From Chitinophaga niabensis (GTDB taxonomy: Bacteria; Bacteroidota; Bacteroidia; Chitinophagales; Chitinophagaceae), in assembly GCA_017849435.1 (NCBI GenBank), contig JAFIGY010000019.1:264336-328335 (forward strand): 64,000 bases of DNA, written 5' to 3'. The position numbers were made by a program, and so were the translations under genes. Positions 1 through 9,700 of this stretch are shown here, piece after piece. Under the pieces are notes generated by a model. The model saw only the letters and a list, made by a program, of their open reading frames with translations. It did not search any database and was not told the origin of the DNA. Position 1 is the first letter of the stretch; each line of letters begins with the position of its first letter.

Positions 1-158
1 CGGATGCTGATCTGGCTTACCACTTCGGAAGTGAAGGCCAACAGAAGGTAAAGCAGAAAGGGAAGATAGCTGGCGCGTATGCGGTTCATACGCACCAGCC
101 CAAGTATCAGCGGGAAAACAATCGTAAAACTCAGTAGTTGTGATACAATGTTAGACAT
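1..158 (-). CDS. Partial integral membrane protein (N-terminus only)
   Basis: Fifty-two codons read leftward from an ATG at 158 and run off the window edge. The peptide is hydrophobic with two likely membrane helices, one near residues 8-22 and one near 30-50 (it contains FLLYLLLAFTSEVV). It begins 35 nt after the stop of the anchored protein at 193-723, so the two are probably one operon. Its second helix resembles that of the membrane protein at 12924 (YLLLVIVLEAVG), which is followed by a histidine kinase. By analogy this could be the membrane partner of a sensor system continuing outside the window, but that is inference from 52 residues. Confidence 0.6.
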   Translation of the reverse strand, partial: MSNIVSQLLSFTIVFPLILGLVRMNRIRASYLPFLLYLLLAFTSEVVSQISI

Positions 159-192
159 CAGTATTCGATTAATCCTGGCAGATAGTGCATGA

Positions 193-723
193 TTATGGAA
201 CCGGGGTCGTCAGCGGACTGGTAAGGTCACATACGTATGGGCAACGCTGACCCCGCTCTATCGCCTCCTCATCCGTCAATTGTGCCATGGCAGAAGAAAT
301 ACCCGGTATCCGGAAACTTTTATCCGCCACCAGTTTACCGCGCAGGTCCGTCCCCTTGTCTGTTACCGGCACCAGCACAAAACAAACTTCTTTCTTTTCA
401 TTCAGGCCAAGATAAATGCGGACGCCTTTGGAGCCTTCTTTATTCAACAGGGCGGCAATGGCATCCCGGTTGAACATTTCGCATTTGGGGAGATTGAATT
501 GCCGGTTCAGGAAAGTAGAATCTTTCAGCTGCGCTTTCAACTCTTTCTCAGCTGCATGAAAGGCTTTGGTATAATCAGCCGCTGTTTTCATGCTGACAAT
601 GTGCGCTCTGGCCTTTTCATTATCCACCGGTATACTTCCTCCTCCCCGGTTGAACTCACGGAAAATAAGCAGGATAAGCAAAATCAGGATGATAAGATAG
701 GGCACGATTTGTGATCTTTTCAT
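193..723 (-). CDS. Hypothetical single-span membrane-anchored protein, 176 aa
   Basis: An N-terminal hydrophobic helix (about residues 8-21, rich in I and L) is followed by a charged, soluble domain of about 150 residues. The soluble part has a helical stretch, then a likely beta strand region (VRIYLGLN, VCFVLVPVTD) and a C-terminal pair of cysteines in RCPYVCD. I do not recognise a named domain. It lies just upstream of the partial polytopic protein at 1-158. The same order, a small anchored protein followed by a polytopic one, recurs at 12340-13583 ahead of a two-component system, so it may belong to a signalling module. Confidence 0.7.
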   Translation of the reverse strand: MKRSQIVPYLIILILLILLIFREFNRGGGSIPVDNEKARAHIVSMKTAADYTKAFHAAEKELKAQLKDSTFLNRQFNLPKCEMFNRDAIAALLNKEGSKGVRIYLGLNEKKEVCFVLVPVTDKGTDLRGKLVADKSFRIPGISSAMAQLTDEEAIERGQRCPYVCDLTSPLTTPVP

Positions 724-940
724 AAATCATTGGTTTTATGTGAGTGATTGCAAGGTAATACGGTGCTGAAAAGAAACGGCAAGTAGAACTTCCTTAAAAA
801 AAACGTATAAATACCTGTTGGAATTCCCGATATACAGTAATGCTCACGACGCCGGGGAAAGGGAACACGGGTTAACCGGATGAAAACGCCATACAAGATA
901 GGGATTTTCCGTAACTTGAATATTCATCAAGTCCACTGTT

Positions 941-1543
941 ATGGATCCCGTTGATACGTACATCGCCAAAGCTGCATCCTTCGCCCAACCGATTCTCCGG
1001 CACTTCCGCGCGCTTGTCCATAAAACCTGTCCACATGCCACGGAAGCTATCAAGTGGGGCATGCCCTACTTCGAAACCTACGGCACCAATCTTTGTGGCA
1101 TGGCGGCATTCAGGCAACACTGCGCCGTTATTTTCTGGAAAGCCGCACTGCTGGAAGACAAAATGAAACTGCTCGATACTGTAGGCAAAACCGGGATGGG
1201 GCATCTCGGCAAACTCACTTCCCTCGAAGAAATGCCTGCGGATAAATTGCTCGCTGCTTATTTAAAGGAAGCGGACAAGCTGAACAAGGAGAATGTGAAA
1301 GTGGCACCTCCAAAGGCAGGCAAGCCCCAAACACTGAAAACGCCTCCGGAACTGGCGGCGGCTTTAAAGAAGAATAAAGCCGCCGCTAAAACCTTCGATG
1401 CGTTCAGTTATACAAACAAGAAGGATTACATTGAATGGATCACCGAAGCCAAAACCGACGCTACGCGGCAGAAACGGCTGGATACGGCCATCGAATGGAT
1501 GGCCGAGGGGAAGATCCGTAACTGGAAATATTTGAATAAATGA
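941..1543 (+). CDS. DUF1801 / YdeI-OmpD-associated family protein
   Basis: This 200-residue cytoplasmic protein has two recognisable parts. Residues about 1-110 resemble DUF1801 (iron-chaperone-like fold), with the typical EAIKWGMPYF segment. Residues about 135-200 resemble the YdeI/OmpD-associated C-terminal helical region (PPELAAALKKNK, then YIEWITEAKTDATRQKR). The combination is widespread in Bacteroidota. YdeI relatives have been linked to peptide or bacteriocin resistance, but the biochemical role is unknown. It stands alone: the next gene converges from the other strand 10 nt away. Confidence 0.8.
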   Translation: MDPVDTYIAKAASFAQPILRHFRALVHKTCPHATEAIKWGMPYFETYGTNLCGMAAFRQHCAVIFWKAALLEDKMKLLDTVGKTGMGHLGKLTSLEEMPADKLLAAYLKEADKLNKENVKVAPPKAGKPQTLKTPPELAAALKKNKAAAKTFDAFSYTNKKDYIEWITEAKTDATRQKRLDTAIEWMAEGKIRNWKYLNK

Positions 1544-1552
1544 TCCTGAGCG

Positions 1553-4027
1553 CTATACCATCCTGCCCATCAGCGGATCAGTGAACGCAGTGCTTCCCGT
1601 CTCCACATGCCCGGCATATCTTCTTTCAAAATGCGGCGCTCCTTCTACGGTAATGGATAGATCGTACCAGCCGTAACTCTTTGTCAGCGGCAGGTTCAGC
1701 GACTGCTTCCCTCCTTTTACGAGGCGAACAACAGCAGGTTTTTCTTTGTAGGACCTGTCCTGTATGTGGATCGTGCAGGCAGCTTTGGCTGTAAACTGAA
1801 TGACCAGCGCACCTTTCTTATCATAGCCGAACGCGATATCCAGCTGTGGATCCTGCGCATCACCGGTAAACTCCCGGAAGAAGCCGTTAGGCCCATATAC
1901 GGAAAGCGCATATTTTCCACCGGGGAAATGATCCAGCACCCATTCATCGGTGAGGCGGTCTCCGGCAACTACCGCGTAAGAGCGGTTTGCCATCGTTTTC
2001 GTATATGCGTTAAAGGGAGCACCTGCCGCCTGCCTGCCGAATAGCGTGTTGCCCGCCTGGAGTTGCAGCGACAGAGATTTACGATCCGGCGTCAGCGCTG
2101 CATCCGCATATAATTCATAAGGGATTGCGCAGGAAGGGCGAATGCCTGGTTCCTGTTGCGGCATTGCGGAAGATGCAGCTCCGGCAGTGATCTGCTTCAC
2201 CTCCCCGGCCGTCAGTATCCTGAAGTTCGCGGGGGGATTCTTGAACCGGGCTTTATGCACACTTTCCATGAAAGCGGTTTTGTTCACCGAAGCGGGCATG
2301 GGTATCTTTTCGCCGTTCCAGGGGCGGAAGATGGATGTGAGATCGCCGCAAACAGTGCGTCGCCATGAAGTGATATTGTCTGTCGTGATCTGTTTTTTGA
2401 GCTTGTGGCCGAGGAATCTTTCGAGGAACTGCAAATTGGAGGTATGATCAAAGACCTGCGAATTCACAAATCCACCGCGCGTCCATGGAGACGCCACCAC
2501 CATCGGCACGCGGTACCCTAACCCGATGGCGCTCTCCCGAACCCCGGAGCCCTGCGCCTGTGCATGCCGCATTACAAATTCCGCATCCGTATCAATCCCC
2601 GCGGATACCTTGCCCGTGGCGGACTCGCCGGGCTGCGGTGCCACAAAGGGCGGAACGTGATCAAAATATCCGTCGTTCTCATCGTACGTGAGGATGAAGA
2701 TCGTTTTCTTCCATACTTCGGGGTTGTGGGTCAGGATGTCCATGACCTCGGACAGGTACCAGGCGCCATACCAGGGGGCGCCGGGGTGGTCAGAGAAATT
2801 CTCCGGCGCCACGATCCAGGAAACGGTGGGCAGCTGTCCGTTTTTCACATCCTGCCGGAACTGGTGCAGCACATCTCCTTTGGGCAGCTGCATTTCCCGG
2901 GCAACGGTACCGTCGTTATACTGAAGCGTGCTGAGCTGATGATAATCCGGATCATTCACATTTGTGGTGAAAGCTTTTTTGTGCAGCTGCTGTTCATGCG
3001 CCGGCAATGTATTGAAGGGCCGTTTCCCGATCTTGTCCAGCACTTCCTTCGTTTTTTCCAGCGCTTTACGGCGGCGGCTGATCATCTTCTCCAGTTCCGA
3101 ATGCTCTTTGCTGCCAGCTGCCAGTTTGGCCAGCGCCTGTTCTTCCGCTGCGATCTTTTCCGGCAGTGTGGTCAGCAGCTTTTGCAGATATCGTTGATGC
3201 GCTTCGGAATATTCCACATGATATTGCGAGAACCACTCGATCGGGTTATCCGTGAAGTTTGCCAGCCAGGCATCCTGCTCCCCTTCAAACCCCACTCCTG
3301 CGCTGATCTCGTTCTGATAGATCTTCCATGAAACACCATTCGCTTCGAGCACTTCCGGGAATGTTTTCCAGTCCGCTTCCCTTCCATAATCCACATCCGA
3401 ATTCCAGACGTTCGCTTTGGCGCTGCCTTTCGGCTCCCTGCGGATGGTGCCCGTCCAGAAGTAAAGCCTGTTGGGTGTTGTACCGGTTAACGAAGAACAG
3501 AAATGCTGATCACATACCGTGAATGCATCCGCCAAAGCATAGTAAAAAGGAAGATCCTCCCGGTTGTAGTAACCCATGGTGAGTGGCATCCTGCTGTACT
3601 CCCTGTTCCCGGAATGCTTTACATCCAGCCAGCGGTCGTGCTTCCCGCCGTTGCGCGCATCCACCTGATCCGACCAGGAATGCGGCAGCGCACTCATCCA
3701 GGTAGCTTTGGTGTCTTTTATGTTCAGACGGAAAGGGGCATACGTTTCACCGGCGGAATTCCGTTGCAGGAAAACAGGACGGCCATCTTCCATCTTCAGC
3801 GCCCGCGGATCATTGAATCCACGCACGCCCTTCAGCGTACCAAAACAATGATCGAAAGAACGGTTCTCCTGCATGAGGAACACCACATGCTCTGCATCCA
3901 GGTAACTGCTGCCGGGTGCGGGATTGATCGCCAGGGCTCTTTGGATCGTTTCGGGCAGAATGCTTGCCAGTCCGCCTGCTCCCGAGAGCAGGGCTGCTTT
4001 CCGTAGGAATTCTCTTCTCGTATCCAT
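1553..4027 (-). CDS. Phosphocholine-specific phospholipase C, Tat-exported
   Basis: The 824-residue protein begins with a twin-arginine signal (TRREFLRKAA, then a short hydrophobic stretch ending near residue 33). This points to export of a folded enzyme. Residues about 45-580 are the phosphoesterase domain, with the metal-site segment MQENRSFDHCFGTLKG and further acidic/His segments such as TYDENDGYFDHVPP. Two C-terminal beta-sandwich repeats (about 620-810) match the DUF756 repeats of this family. It should hydrolyse phosphatidylcholine or sphingomyelin to release phosphocholine, or act as a related acid phosphatase. The length is normal for the family. It is transcribed away from the BlaI-type gene and stands alone. 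Confidence 0.9.
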   Translation of the reverse strand: MDTRREFLRKAALLSGAGGLASILPETIQRALAINPAPGSSYLDAEHVVFLMQENRSFDHCFGTLKGVRGFNDPRALKMEDGRPVFLQRNSAGETYAPFRLNIKDTKATWMSALPHSWSDQVDARNGGKHDRWLDVKHSGNREYSRMPLTMGYYNREDLPFYYALADAFTVCDQHFCSSLTGTTPNRLYFWTGTIRREPKGSAKANVWNSDVDYGREADWKTFPEVLEANGVSWKIYQNEISAGVGFEGEQDAWLANFTDNPIEWFSQYHVEYSEAHQRYLQKLLTTLPEKIAAEEQALAKLAAGSKEHSELEKMISRRRKALEKTKEVLDKIGKRPFNTLPAHEQQLHKKAFTTNVNDPDYHQLSTLQYNDGTVAREMQLPKGDVLHQFRQDVKNGQLPTVSWIVAPENFSDHPGAPWYGAWYLSEVMDILTHNPEVWKKTIFILTYDENDGYFDHVPPFVAPQPGESATGKVSAGIDTDAEFVMRHAQAQGSGVRESAIGLGYRVPMVVASPWTRGGFVNSQVFDHTSNLQFLERFLGHKLKKQITTDNITSWRRTVCGDLTSIFRPWNGEKIPMPASVNKTAFMESVHKARFKNPPANFRILTAGEVKQITAGAASSAMPQQEPGIRPSCAIPYELYADAALTPDRKSLSLQLQAGNTLFGRQAAGAPFNAYTKTMANRSYAVVAGDRLTDEWVLDHFPGGKYALSVYGPNGFFREFTGDAQDPQLDIAFGYDKKGALVIQFTAKAACTIHIQDRSYKEKPAVVRLVKGGKQSLNLPLTKSYGWYDLSITVEGAPHFERRYAGHVETGSTAFTDPLMGRMV

Positions 4028-4124
4028 ATTACTGTGTTGGTGTTGGTGCGAAACGCCAAAATAATAATATTTCCGGAATGCCCCGGTTGTGAAAAACGAC
4101 CTCGCTTATCCTTTTTCAAAAAAA

Positions 4125-4156
4125 TTTGCATAATTAATCTTGATACTCTACATTTG
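4125..4156 (+). promoter_or_regulatory. Bacteroidota promoter of the blaI/blaR-type operon
   Basis: TTTG at 4125-4128 and TACATTTG at 4149-4156 are separated by exactly 20 bp. This matches the Bacteroidota consensus TTTG-N19-21-TAnnTTTG in every fixed base. Transcription would start about 20 nt before the BlaI-type start codon at 4183. The -7 element lies inside the palindrome at 4148-4159, so repressor binding would block polymerase directly. Confidence 0.75.
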
Positions 4157-4159
4157 TAG
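4148..4159. promoter_or_regulatory. BlaI/MecI-type operator palindrome
   Basis: The 12-bp sequence CTACATTTGTAG has five-base inverted arms around TT and contains the TACA/TGTA half-sites typical of BlaI/MecI/CopY operators. A further half-site, TGTAGAACA, begins at 4175 and runs into the start codon. It repeats the same nine bases found at 4155-4163, immediately after the left arm, so two dimers could bind. Position over the -7 element implies autorepression. Operator function is inferred. Confidence 0.7.
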
Positions 4160-4182
4160 AACAGCCTCTAAAAATGTAGAAC

Positions 4183-4554
4183 ATGCAATTGACGAAAGCA
4201 GAAGAGCAGGTCATGGAATATATCTGGCAGCTGGGAAAAGTGTTCATGAAAGATCTGATAGATGCATTCCCTGATCCCAAGCCGGCCACCACTACCGTGG
4301 CCACACTGCTGAAAAGGATGCAGGACAAGGGTTTTGTGGCTTATACACTGCTCGGCAATTCCCGGGAATATTATCCGCTCGTTTCAAAAGCGGATTATTT
4401 CTCGAAGCATGTCAATGGTATCATCCGTAATTTCTTCAATGACTCACCGGCCCAGTTCGCTTCCTTCTTTACCCGGTCTGCCAACCTGACCACGAAGGAG
4501 CTGGAGGAGCTGAAAAAGATCATTGATGCCGAGATCAAAAAGAAGAAAAAATGA
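4183..4554 (+). CDS. BlaI/MecI/CopY-family transcriptional repressor
   Basis: At 123 residues this is normal for the family. The N-terminal winged helix opens with the usual MQLTKAEEQVMEYIWQLGKV and continues through the recognition region (PATTTVATLLKRMQDKGFV). The C-terminal helical part (about 75-123) carries dimerisation and the cleavage region. Its stop overlaps the ATG of the M56 peptidase gene (ATGA), which indicates translational coupling. In known systems the repressor is cleaved after the partner membrane peptidase is activated. The ATG at 4174 was rejected because it is followed at once by a stop codon. No beta-lactamase gene is adjacent, so the regulon may be elsewhere. Confidence 0.92.
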   Translation: MQLTKAEEQVMEYIWQLGKVFMKDLIDAFPDPKPATTTVATLLKRMQDKGFVAYTLLGNSREYYPLVSKADYFSKHVNGIIRNFFNDSPAQFASFFTRSANLTTKELEELKKIIDAEIKKKKK

Positions 4555-5894
4555 TAAGTTATCTTATTAAAGTCATTTTGTGCTCGGGATTCCTGCTGGC
4601 GGGCTATCATCTTTTCCTCGAAAAGGAAAAAATGCATCGTTTTTCCCGGTTCTACCTGCTCTTCAGCATCCTGTTCCCATTCATCGCTCCGCTACTGAAG
4701 ATCACGCGGCAGGCAACGGTATTGCCCGAACCGGGGCATATGCCGCTCTCCTTCCTTCCGGGCAATGACACACCCGGGGTCGCCTCTTCTTCCGCCATCA
4801 TTAACTGGCCGCTTACAGGGATGCTGATCGCGTATGGCGTGATCGTCCTGCTCCTGCTCACCAGGTTTACACTGAACCTGCTGTCTATCCGGCGATGCGT
4901 GCGCAAATATTCTCCGGTGGCTTACCGGGGAGCCAGGCTGATAACGATAACAGGAGAAAGCGTGCCACACGCCTTCCTGCACTACATCTTTGCTCCGGCA
5001 GGAACAGCAGAAACGCTGCTGACGCACGAGCTCGCACATGTGCGGCAGCATCACAGTCTGGATATCCTTTTCGTGGAACTGGTGAAAACGGTTTGCTGGT
5101 TCAATCCCTTCCTGATCCTTTACAAGAGGGCCATCCGGCTTAACCACGAATTCCTTGCGGACGACAGTGTATTGAAAGGAAAAAGCGATGTACGATCCTA
5201 TCAATACCTTCTGCTGCATAACATTTGTTCATCGGGTTCCATTTCCCTTGCGAGCCATCTCAATTTCGCCATCACTAAAAAAAGACTGATCATGATGACC
5301 AAAACCACCTCGCCCCTCAAGGCCCTCAGCCGCCAGCTGATCCTCATTCCCTTCCTCGCCTCCGCCGCTTTTCTCTTTGCAACAAGCGTGGAAGCGCAAC
5401 AACAACCGCCCGCCAGAAAAGCACAACTGTTCCCGGCAGGCAAAGGCGCATCCCTCACAGAACTCAAAGAGTACCAGGACGTCCTGCAGAGCAAGGGAAC
5501 GAAGATCCGCTCCCGGAACGGCTTTACCGCCTACGAACTGAAAGACAAAGCAGCGACCCAACGGATCCGGGAGATCCATCAGAAAATGACCTTCGAACAA
5601 CGAAAGAATGCGCCCCAGGTACTGGCCGGAGTACTGGTAGACGTGAAAAAACCAGCGAAGATCACTCCTACCGCGACACAACTGACCCAATGGAAAGATG
5701 CCGCCCAATATGGAATATGGATCGACGGGAAAAGGGTATCCAACGAAACATTGAACAATTACCAACCATCAGATTTTGCTCATTATTCTGTCAGCAAACT
5801 TGCCAAAAATGCCGCGAATTATGGCAAACATTATGTGCAGGTAGATCTTTCCACTCCCAACTATTTCGAGAAGGTCTGGAAAGACCGTGAATAG
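4551..5894 (+). CDS. BlaR1-like M56-family membrane metallopeptidase
   Basis: The 447-residue protein has membrane helices near 5-22, 38-50, 90-110 and about 260-280. The zinc-protease signature is LLTHELAHVRQHH (HExxH-type), with a downstream acidic ligand segment NHEFLADD. This matches M56 peptidases that cleave BlaI/MecI repressors. The C-terminal 165 residues (QQQPPARKAQ onward) are periplasmic and do not show the penicillin-binding SxxK/SxN motifs of classical BlaR1. The stimulus is therefore probably not a beta-lactam recognised in the usual way. It is co-transcribed with the repressor by a 4-nt overlap and converges with the next gene. Confidence 0.88.
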   Translation: MISYLIKVILCSGFLLAGYHLFLEKEKMHRFSRFYLLFSILFPFIAPLLKITRQATVLPEPGHMPLSFLPGNDTPGVASSSAIINWPLTGMLIAYGVIVLLLLTRFTLNLLSIRRCVRKYSPVAYRGARLITITGESVPHAFLHYIFAPAGTAETLLTHELAHVRQHHSLDILFVELVKTVCWFNPFLILYKRAIRLNHEFLADDSVLKGKSDVRSYQYLLLHNICSSGSISLASHLNFAITKKRLIMMTKTTSPLKALSRQLILIPFLASAAFLFATSVEAQQQPPARKAQLFPAGKGASLTELKEYQDVLQSKGTKIRSRNGFTAYELKDKAATQRIREIHQKMTFEQRKNAPQVLAGVLVDVKKPAKITPTATQLTQWKDAAQYGIWIDGKRVSNETLNNYQPSDFAHYSVSKLAKNAANYGKHYVQVDLSTPNYFEKVWKDRE

Positions 5895-5896
5895 GA

Positions 5897-6520
5897 TCAT
5901 GTATCCGTGAGGCCGGCAAAACGGACCTCACGGATCTCTTTCACTTCATCTTCCGTGTCTGTCGCCACCACCGCGCAATATCCTTCCTGCAGGCGCAGCA
6001 CACGGGTCCGGTATTTCACTTCTTCAAAACACACCACTTCTTCCGCCGCTTCCACCAAAGCCGGTGAAACATCCGCAACGCCTTTCCCCGCCGCTTTCAG
6101 CACTGCTTCCTTACGCGTCCATATTTCCAGTGGCGTGTTCTTCCGCTGCTCGTACACCGACAGGTAATCCGCGATCACTGCGGCATCCAGCGGAACGATC
6201 TGCTCCACATCCAGTCCTACCCTCCCTGCATCCACTCCTGCAAACGCCACGAGGCTTCCGGAATGGGAAATGCTGAAATCGAGTGTAGTTCCGGGGATGA
6301 GGGGTTTGTGCGGAGGGATATGTTGCAGGTCTTTCAATGAAAATCCTTTCGTTTTCAACCATTCCTGCAACAGCAATCTTCCTGCCACCCGCAGCTGTTG
6401 CTCCTGCCAGCCTTTGTATTGCAGGATCCGCTCCCGGGAGAACAATGGCAGTTGTGCCAGCCTTTCTTCAAACAGTTGCGGCTCCCAGGGCTGATCGATC
6501 AAAGCGAATGAAATGAACAT
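5897..6520 (-). CDS. 4'-phosphopantetheinyl transferase (Sfp superfamily)
   Basis: The 207-residue enzyme carries the Sfp-type signatures: LDFSISHSGSLVAFA, the magnesium-binding GLDVEQI, and WTRKEAVLKAAGKGV. It transfers phosphopantetheine from coenzyme A to a conserved serine of carrier domains. It is transcribed head to head with the Pls-like synthetase at 6715, which has such a carrier domain, from a shared 194-bp spacer. The most economical reading is that it activates this synthetase. It could also serve other carrier proteins in the cell. Its 3' end lies 2 nt from the convergent M56 peptidase gene. Confidence 0.9.
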   Translation of the reverse strand: MFISFALIDQPWEPQLFEERLAQLPLFSRERILQYKGWQEQQLRVAGRLLLQEWLKTKGFSLKDLQHIPPHKPLIPGTTLDFSISHSGSLVAFAGVDAGRVGLDVEQIVPLDAAVIADYLSVYEQRKNTPLEIWTRKEAVLKAAGKGVADVSPALVEAAEEVVCFEEVKYRTRVLRLQEGYCAVVATDTEDEVKEIREVRFAGLTDT

Positions 6521-6595
6521 AACGGTGTAAATGTAGCTAAATCGTATAGGATCAGGTTATCCCTCTCCTGCAAAACCATGACGCTCAAGAATGTT

Positions 6596-6627
6596 TTTGT
6601 TTATTCAATAAGATTTAATTAAATTTT
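6596..6627 (+). promoter_or_regulatory. Putative promoter of the Pls-like synthetase
   Basis: TTTG at 6596-6599 is followed 20 bp later by TAAATTTT at 6620-6627, one mismatch from the Bacteroidota -7 consensus TAnnTTTG. The leader to the ATG at 6715 would be about 80 nt. The surrounding 60 bp is very AT-rich, so some similarity could arise by chance. Confidence 0.5.
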
Positions 6628-6714
6628 AATTAGGATAAACCCGTCATTAAGCGAACTTAATTGGGAATTAAACCTATTTTAGCCGCTGGTCCCATATTCT
6701 ATTCAATCTATTCA

Positions 6715-9700
6715 ATGAAATTGTTGAGCATTGTTCCAGGATCCCCACGTCCTGATCTGATAAGAGATGAAACGCTGGCAGAACTTTTCCGAACATCGGC
6801 CAGGCAACACAGCACCAAAACAGCGCTCGTCTTCGGCGAGCGTAGACTTACGTATGCGCAGCTGGACAGCTGGAGTGATGCAGTAGCGGTTTTTCTGGCT
6901 TCCAGGGGTATTGGGCCCGGGCAAGCGGTAGGGATCTGGTGGCCGAGGAGTCTTGAACTGCACGTCGCCATCCTTGGCATCGTCAAATCAGGTGCCGCTT
7001 ATGTGCCGCTGGACAGGGAAATGCCGGCGGAAAGAGTGGAAACGGTACTGACGGAAGTAAAAGCCTCCGCTTATTTCAGTGATCAGTCCCTGCAACTGGA
7101 TTGCCCCCAATTCAACATTCCCGCTTTTAACGCTCCTGCCGCCGGAATATCGCTGCCGGCCGGCCCGCAGCCGGATAACTGGGCCTATGTGCTTTATACT
7201 TCCGGCAGTACGGGCAAACCGAAAGGTATTCCTATCAATCACCGCCAGATCTGCCATCTTATCAGAGCGGAGCAGAGCGTGATCAATATACGGGAAGAAG
7301 ATTATGTGTACCAGGGCTTTTCCGTGTCGTTTGACATGTGGTGCGAGGAGACCTGGATCAGTCTTTTCGTGGGCGCTACGCTCTGGGTGGCTGATGCTGT
7401 GACCGCCCGTTCCATCGATGAACTGAGTGATGTACTGCGCCGGGAGAAGATCACGATATTGCATGCGGTGCCCAGTCTGCTGGCGGTAATGGATGATGAC
7501 ATCCCTTCCATCCGGCTGGTGAACGCCGGCGGAGAAGCCTGCACACCGCAGGTGCTGGCCCGCTGGTCTAAACCAACGAATATTTTTTATAATAGTTACG
7601 GTCCTACCGAAACCACCGTTACCGCTACCATGACGCCCCTCAAACCGGGCGATCCCATCACCATCGGCAGTCCGCTCCCAAACTATAACCTCGCCGTAGT
7701 GGATGCCGCTTTCAACATCGTGCCCTTCGGGGAACCGGGCGAGCTGATCATTACAGGGCCCGGCGTATGCAACGGCTATGTGAACCGGGACGATCTCACG
7801 AAAGAAAAGTTCCTGCCCAAACTGCCCGCCATGAACGGGCTGCCCGGCGACCGCTTTTATCGTACAGGCGACGCCGTTATTATCCATCCCGATCACAGTG
7901 TGGAATTCCAGGGCAGGATCGATGACCAGATCAAACTACGCGGATATCGCATAGAACTGGGAGAAATAGAATCGCAGCTGAATGCGCTGAACGGTGTTTC
8001 TGCCGCTGCGGTAGCCGTGAAAAAAGACAATAACAAGCAGGATCAGCTGGTAGGTTATGTACTGATGAAGAACGGCACACTGTTCGAAGAGTCCGTTGCC
8101 CGTACCGCGCTGGCCAAAGTGCTGCCACCATATATGGTGCCGGGCGTAGTAGTGGCGCTGCCGGAAATGCCACGGCTGCCGAGCGGGAAAATAGACCGCA
8201 AATCCTTACCGGTACCGGAGGCGCTGTTACAGGCACCGGCGGAAGAAACCGGCCCCATCAATCTGTCAGACAGTGTGGGGAACAGGGTGCAGGCGGTGTT
8301 ACGCAGGGTTTTTCCGGGCAAGGAGGTAGATCCTTCGCAGGATTTCTTCACCGACCTCGGCGGGCACTCACTGCTGGCCGCCACATTTGTATCCCGGTTG
8401 AGAAAGGAAGCCGGCATTCCGCATGCTTCCCTGAAAGACGTTTATACCAACCGCCCGCTTCAGACGTTGATCACCATTTGGGAGAAAAAAAATGAACAAC
8501 AGCCTAAGGAGCAACGGATCTTCCATTCCACGCCCTGGTGGCGCTACCTGGCCTGCGGATCAGCTCAGGCCGTTGCATTACTGCTCGTTTATGGATTGTT
8601 TGCCATTCAGATACTGGTGCCCTATCTCGGGTATTACTATGTAGTATCCAGAACAGAGTCCGGCACCGGAGACGTACATTACGCATTGATCACCGCTATC
8701 TGCCTTTTCTGCGTCATCCCTCCCTTCTTCTCCGTGTTGAGCATTATTGCCAAATGGCTGATCATCGGAAAAATGAAAGAAGGGGACTATCCTATGTGGG
8801 GAACCTATTATTTCCGCTGGTGGATGGTGAACGTGATCCAACGCCTCGTACCGGCGCAGTTTATGAATGGTACTCCCCTCTATTCTTTCTATCTCCGGAT
8901 GATGGGCGTGAAAGTTGCGCCGGATGCACAGTTGAGTGCCGTTACCATCGGTGCGGAAGATCTGATCACCATCGGTAAGGACGTTAGCATCAGCTCACTG
9001 GCTGTGCTGAATAACGCAGTTGTAGAAGACGGTCTGTTAAAACTGCGGCGCATCACCATCGGTGATCATGCCTACATCGGCAGCAGCGCCGTGATCTCCG
9101 GAGGAACAGTGATTGAGGACTGGGGAGAACTGCAGGATCTCAGCCATCTGCAACCCGGAAGTGTTATCCGTGAAGGAGAAGTATGGAAAGGGAGTCCCGC
9201 CCAACGCATCGATAAGAAAAAACCGGAAGAGCTGCCACAACCACTGCGGGTATCTGTTTTCAAAAGATACCGGTTCGGACTGCTCTTCTCTTCCCTGCTG
9301 ATCGTTTTCCCGCTGGTAGTATTGATCCCGTTGCTGCCTGTGCTGGTACTGCTGAACTACCTGGATACTATTACGCCCGGGGATTACGACTTCAGTTACC
9401 TGATCTATACGCCTTTCCTCGCGATCTGCTATATCTGCATTTATGCACTGGAAACGATCCTGCTCTCCCGCCTGCTGCAAAGGAAGCTTCAACCCGGTAC
9501 TTACCCGGTATACGGCTGGACCTACATCCGAAAATGGCTCGCAGATCAATTGATCTCCATGTCCCTCATCGTACTACATCCTATCTACGCTACGGTATAC
9601 GTATCCACCTTCTTCCGCGCACTGGGCGCCAAAATAGGCAAGAACACCGAAATATCCACTGCCAGCAGCGTTACGCATCCCATGCTGGAGATCGGCAGCG

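Noticed and set aside
4551-5894. Calling the M56 protein a true beta-lactam sensor
   Set aside because: No penicillin-binding SxxK or SxN motifs are visible in the C-terminal part, and no beta-lactamase gene is adjacent.
6661-6714. TTG start 18 codons upstream of the synthetase ATG
   Set aside because: The extra residues match nothing in the family, and the ATG at 6715 gives a length close to known Pls enzymes.
6988-7896. A 302-codon minus-strand frame inside the synthetase adenylation domain
   Set aside because: Shadow of conserved adenylation motifs on the other strand.
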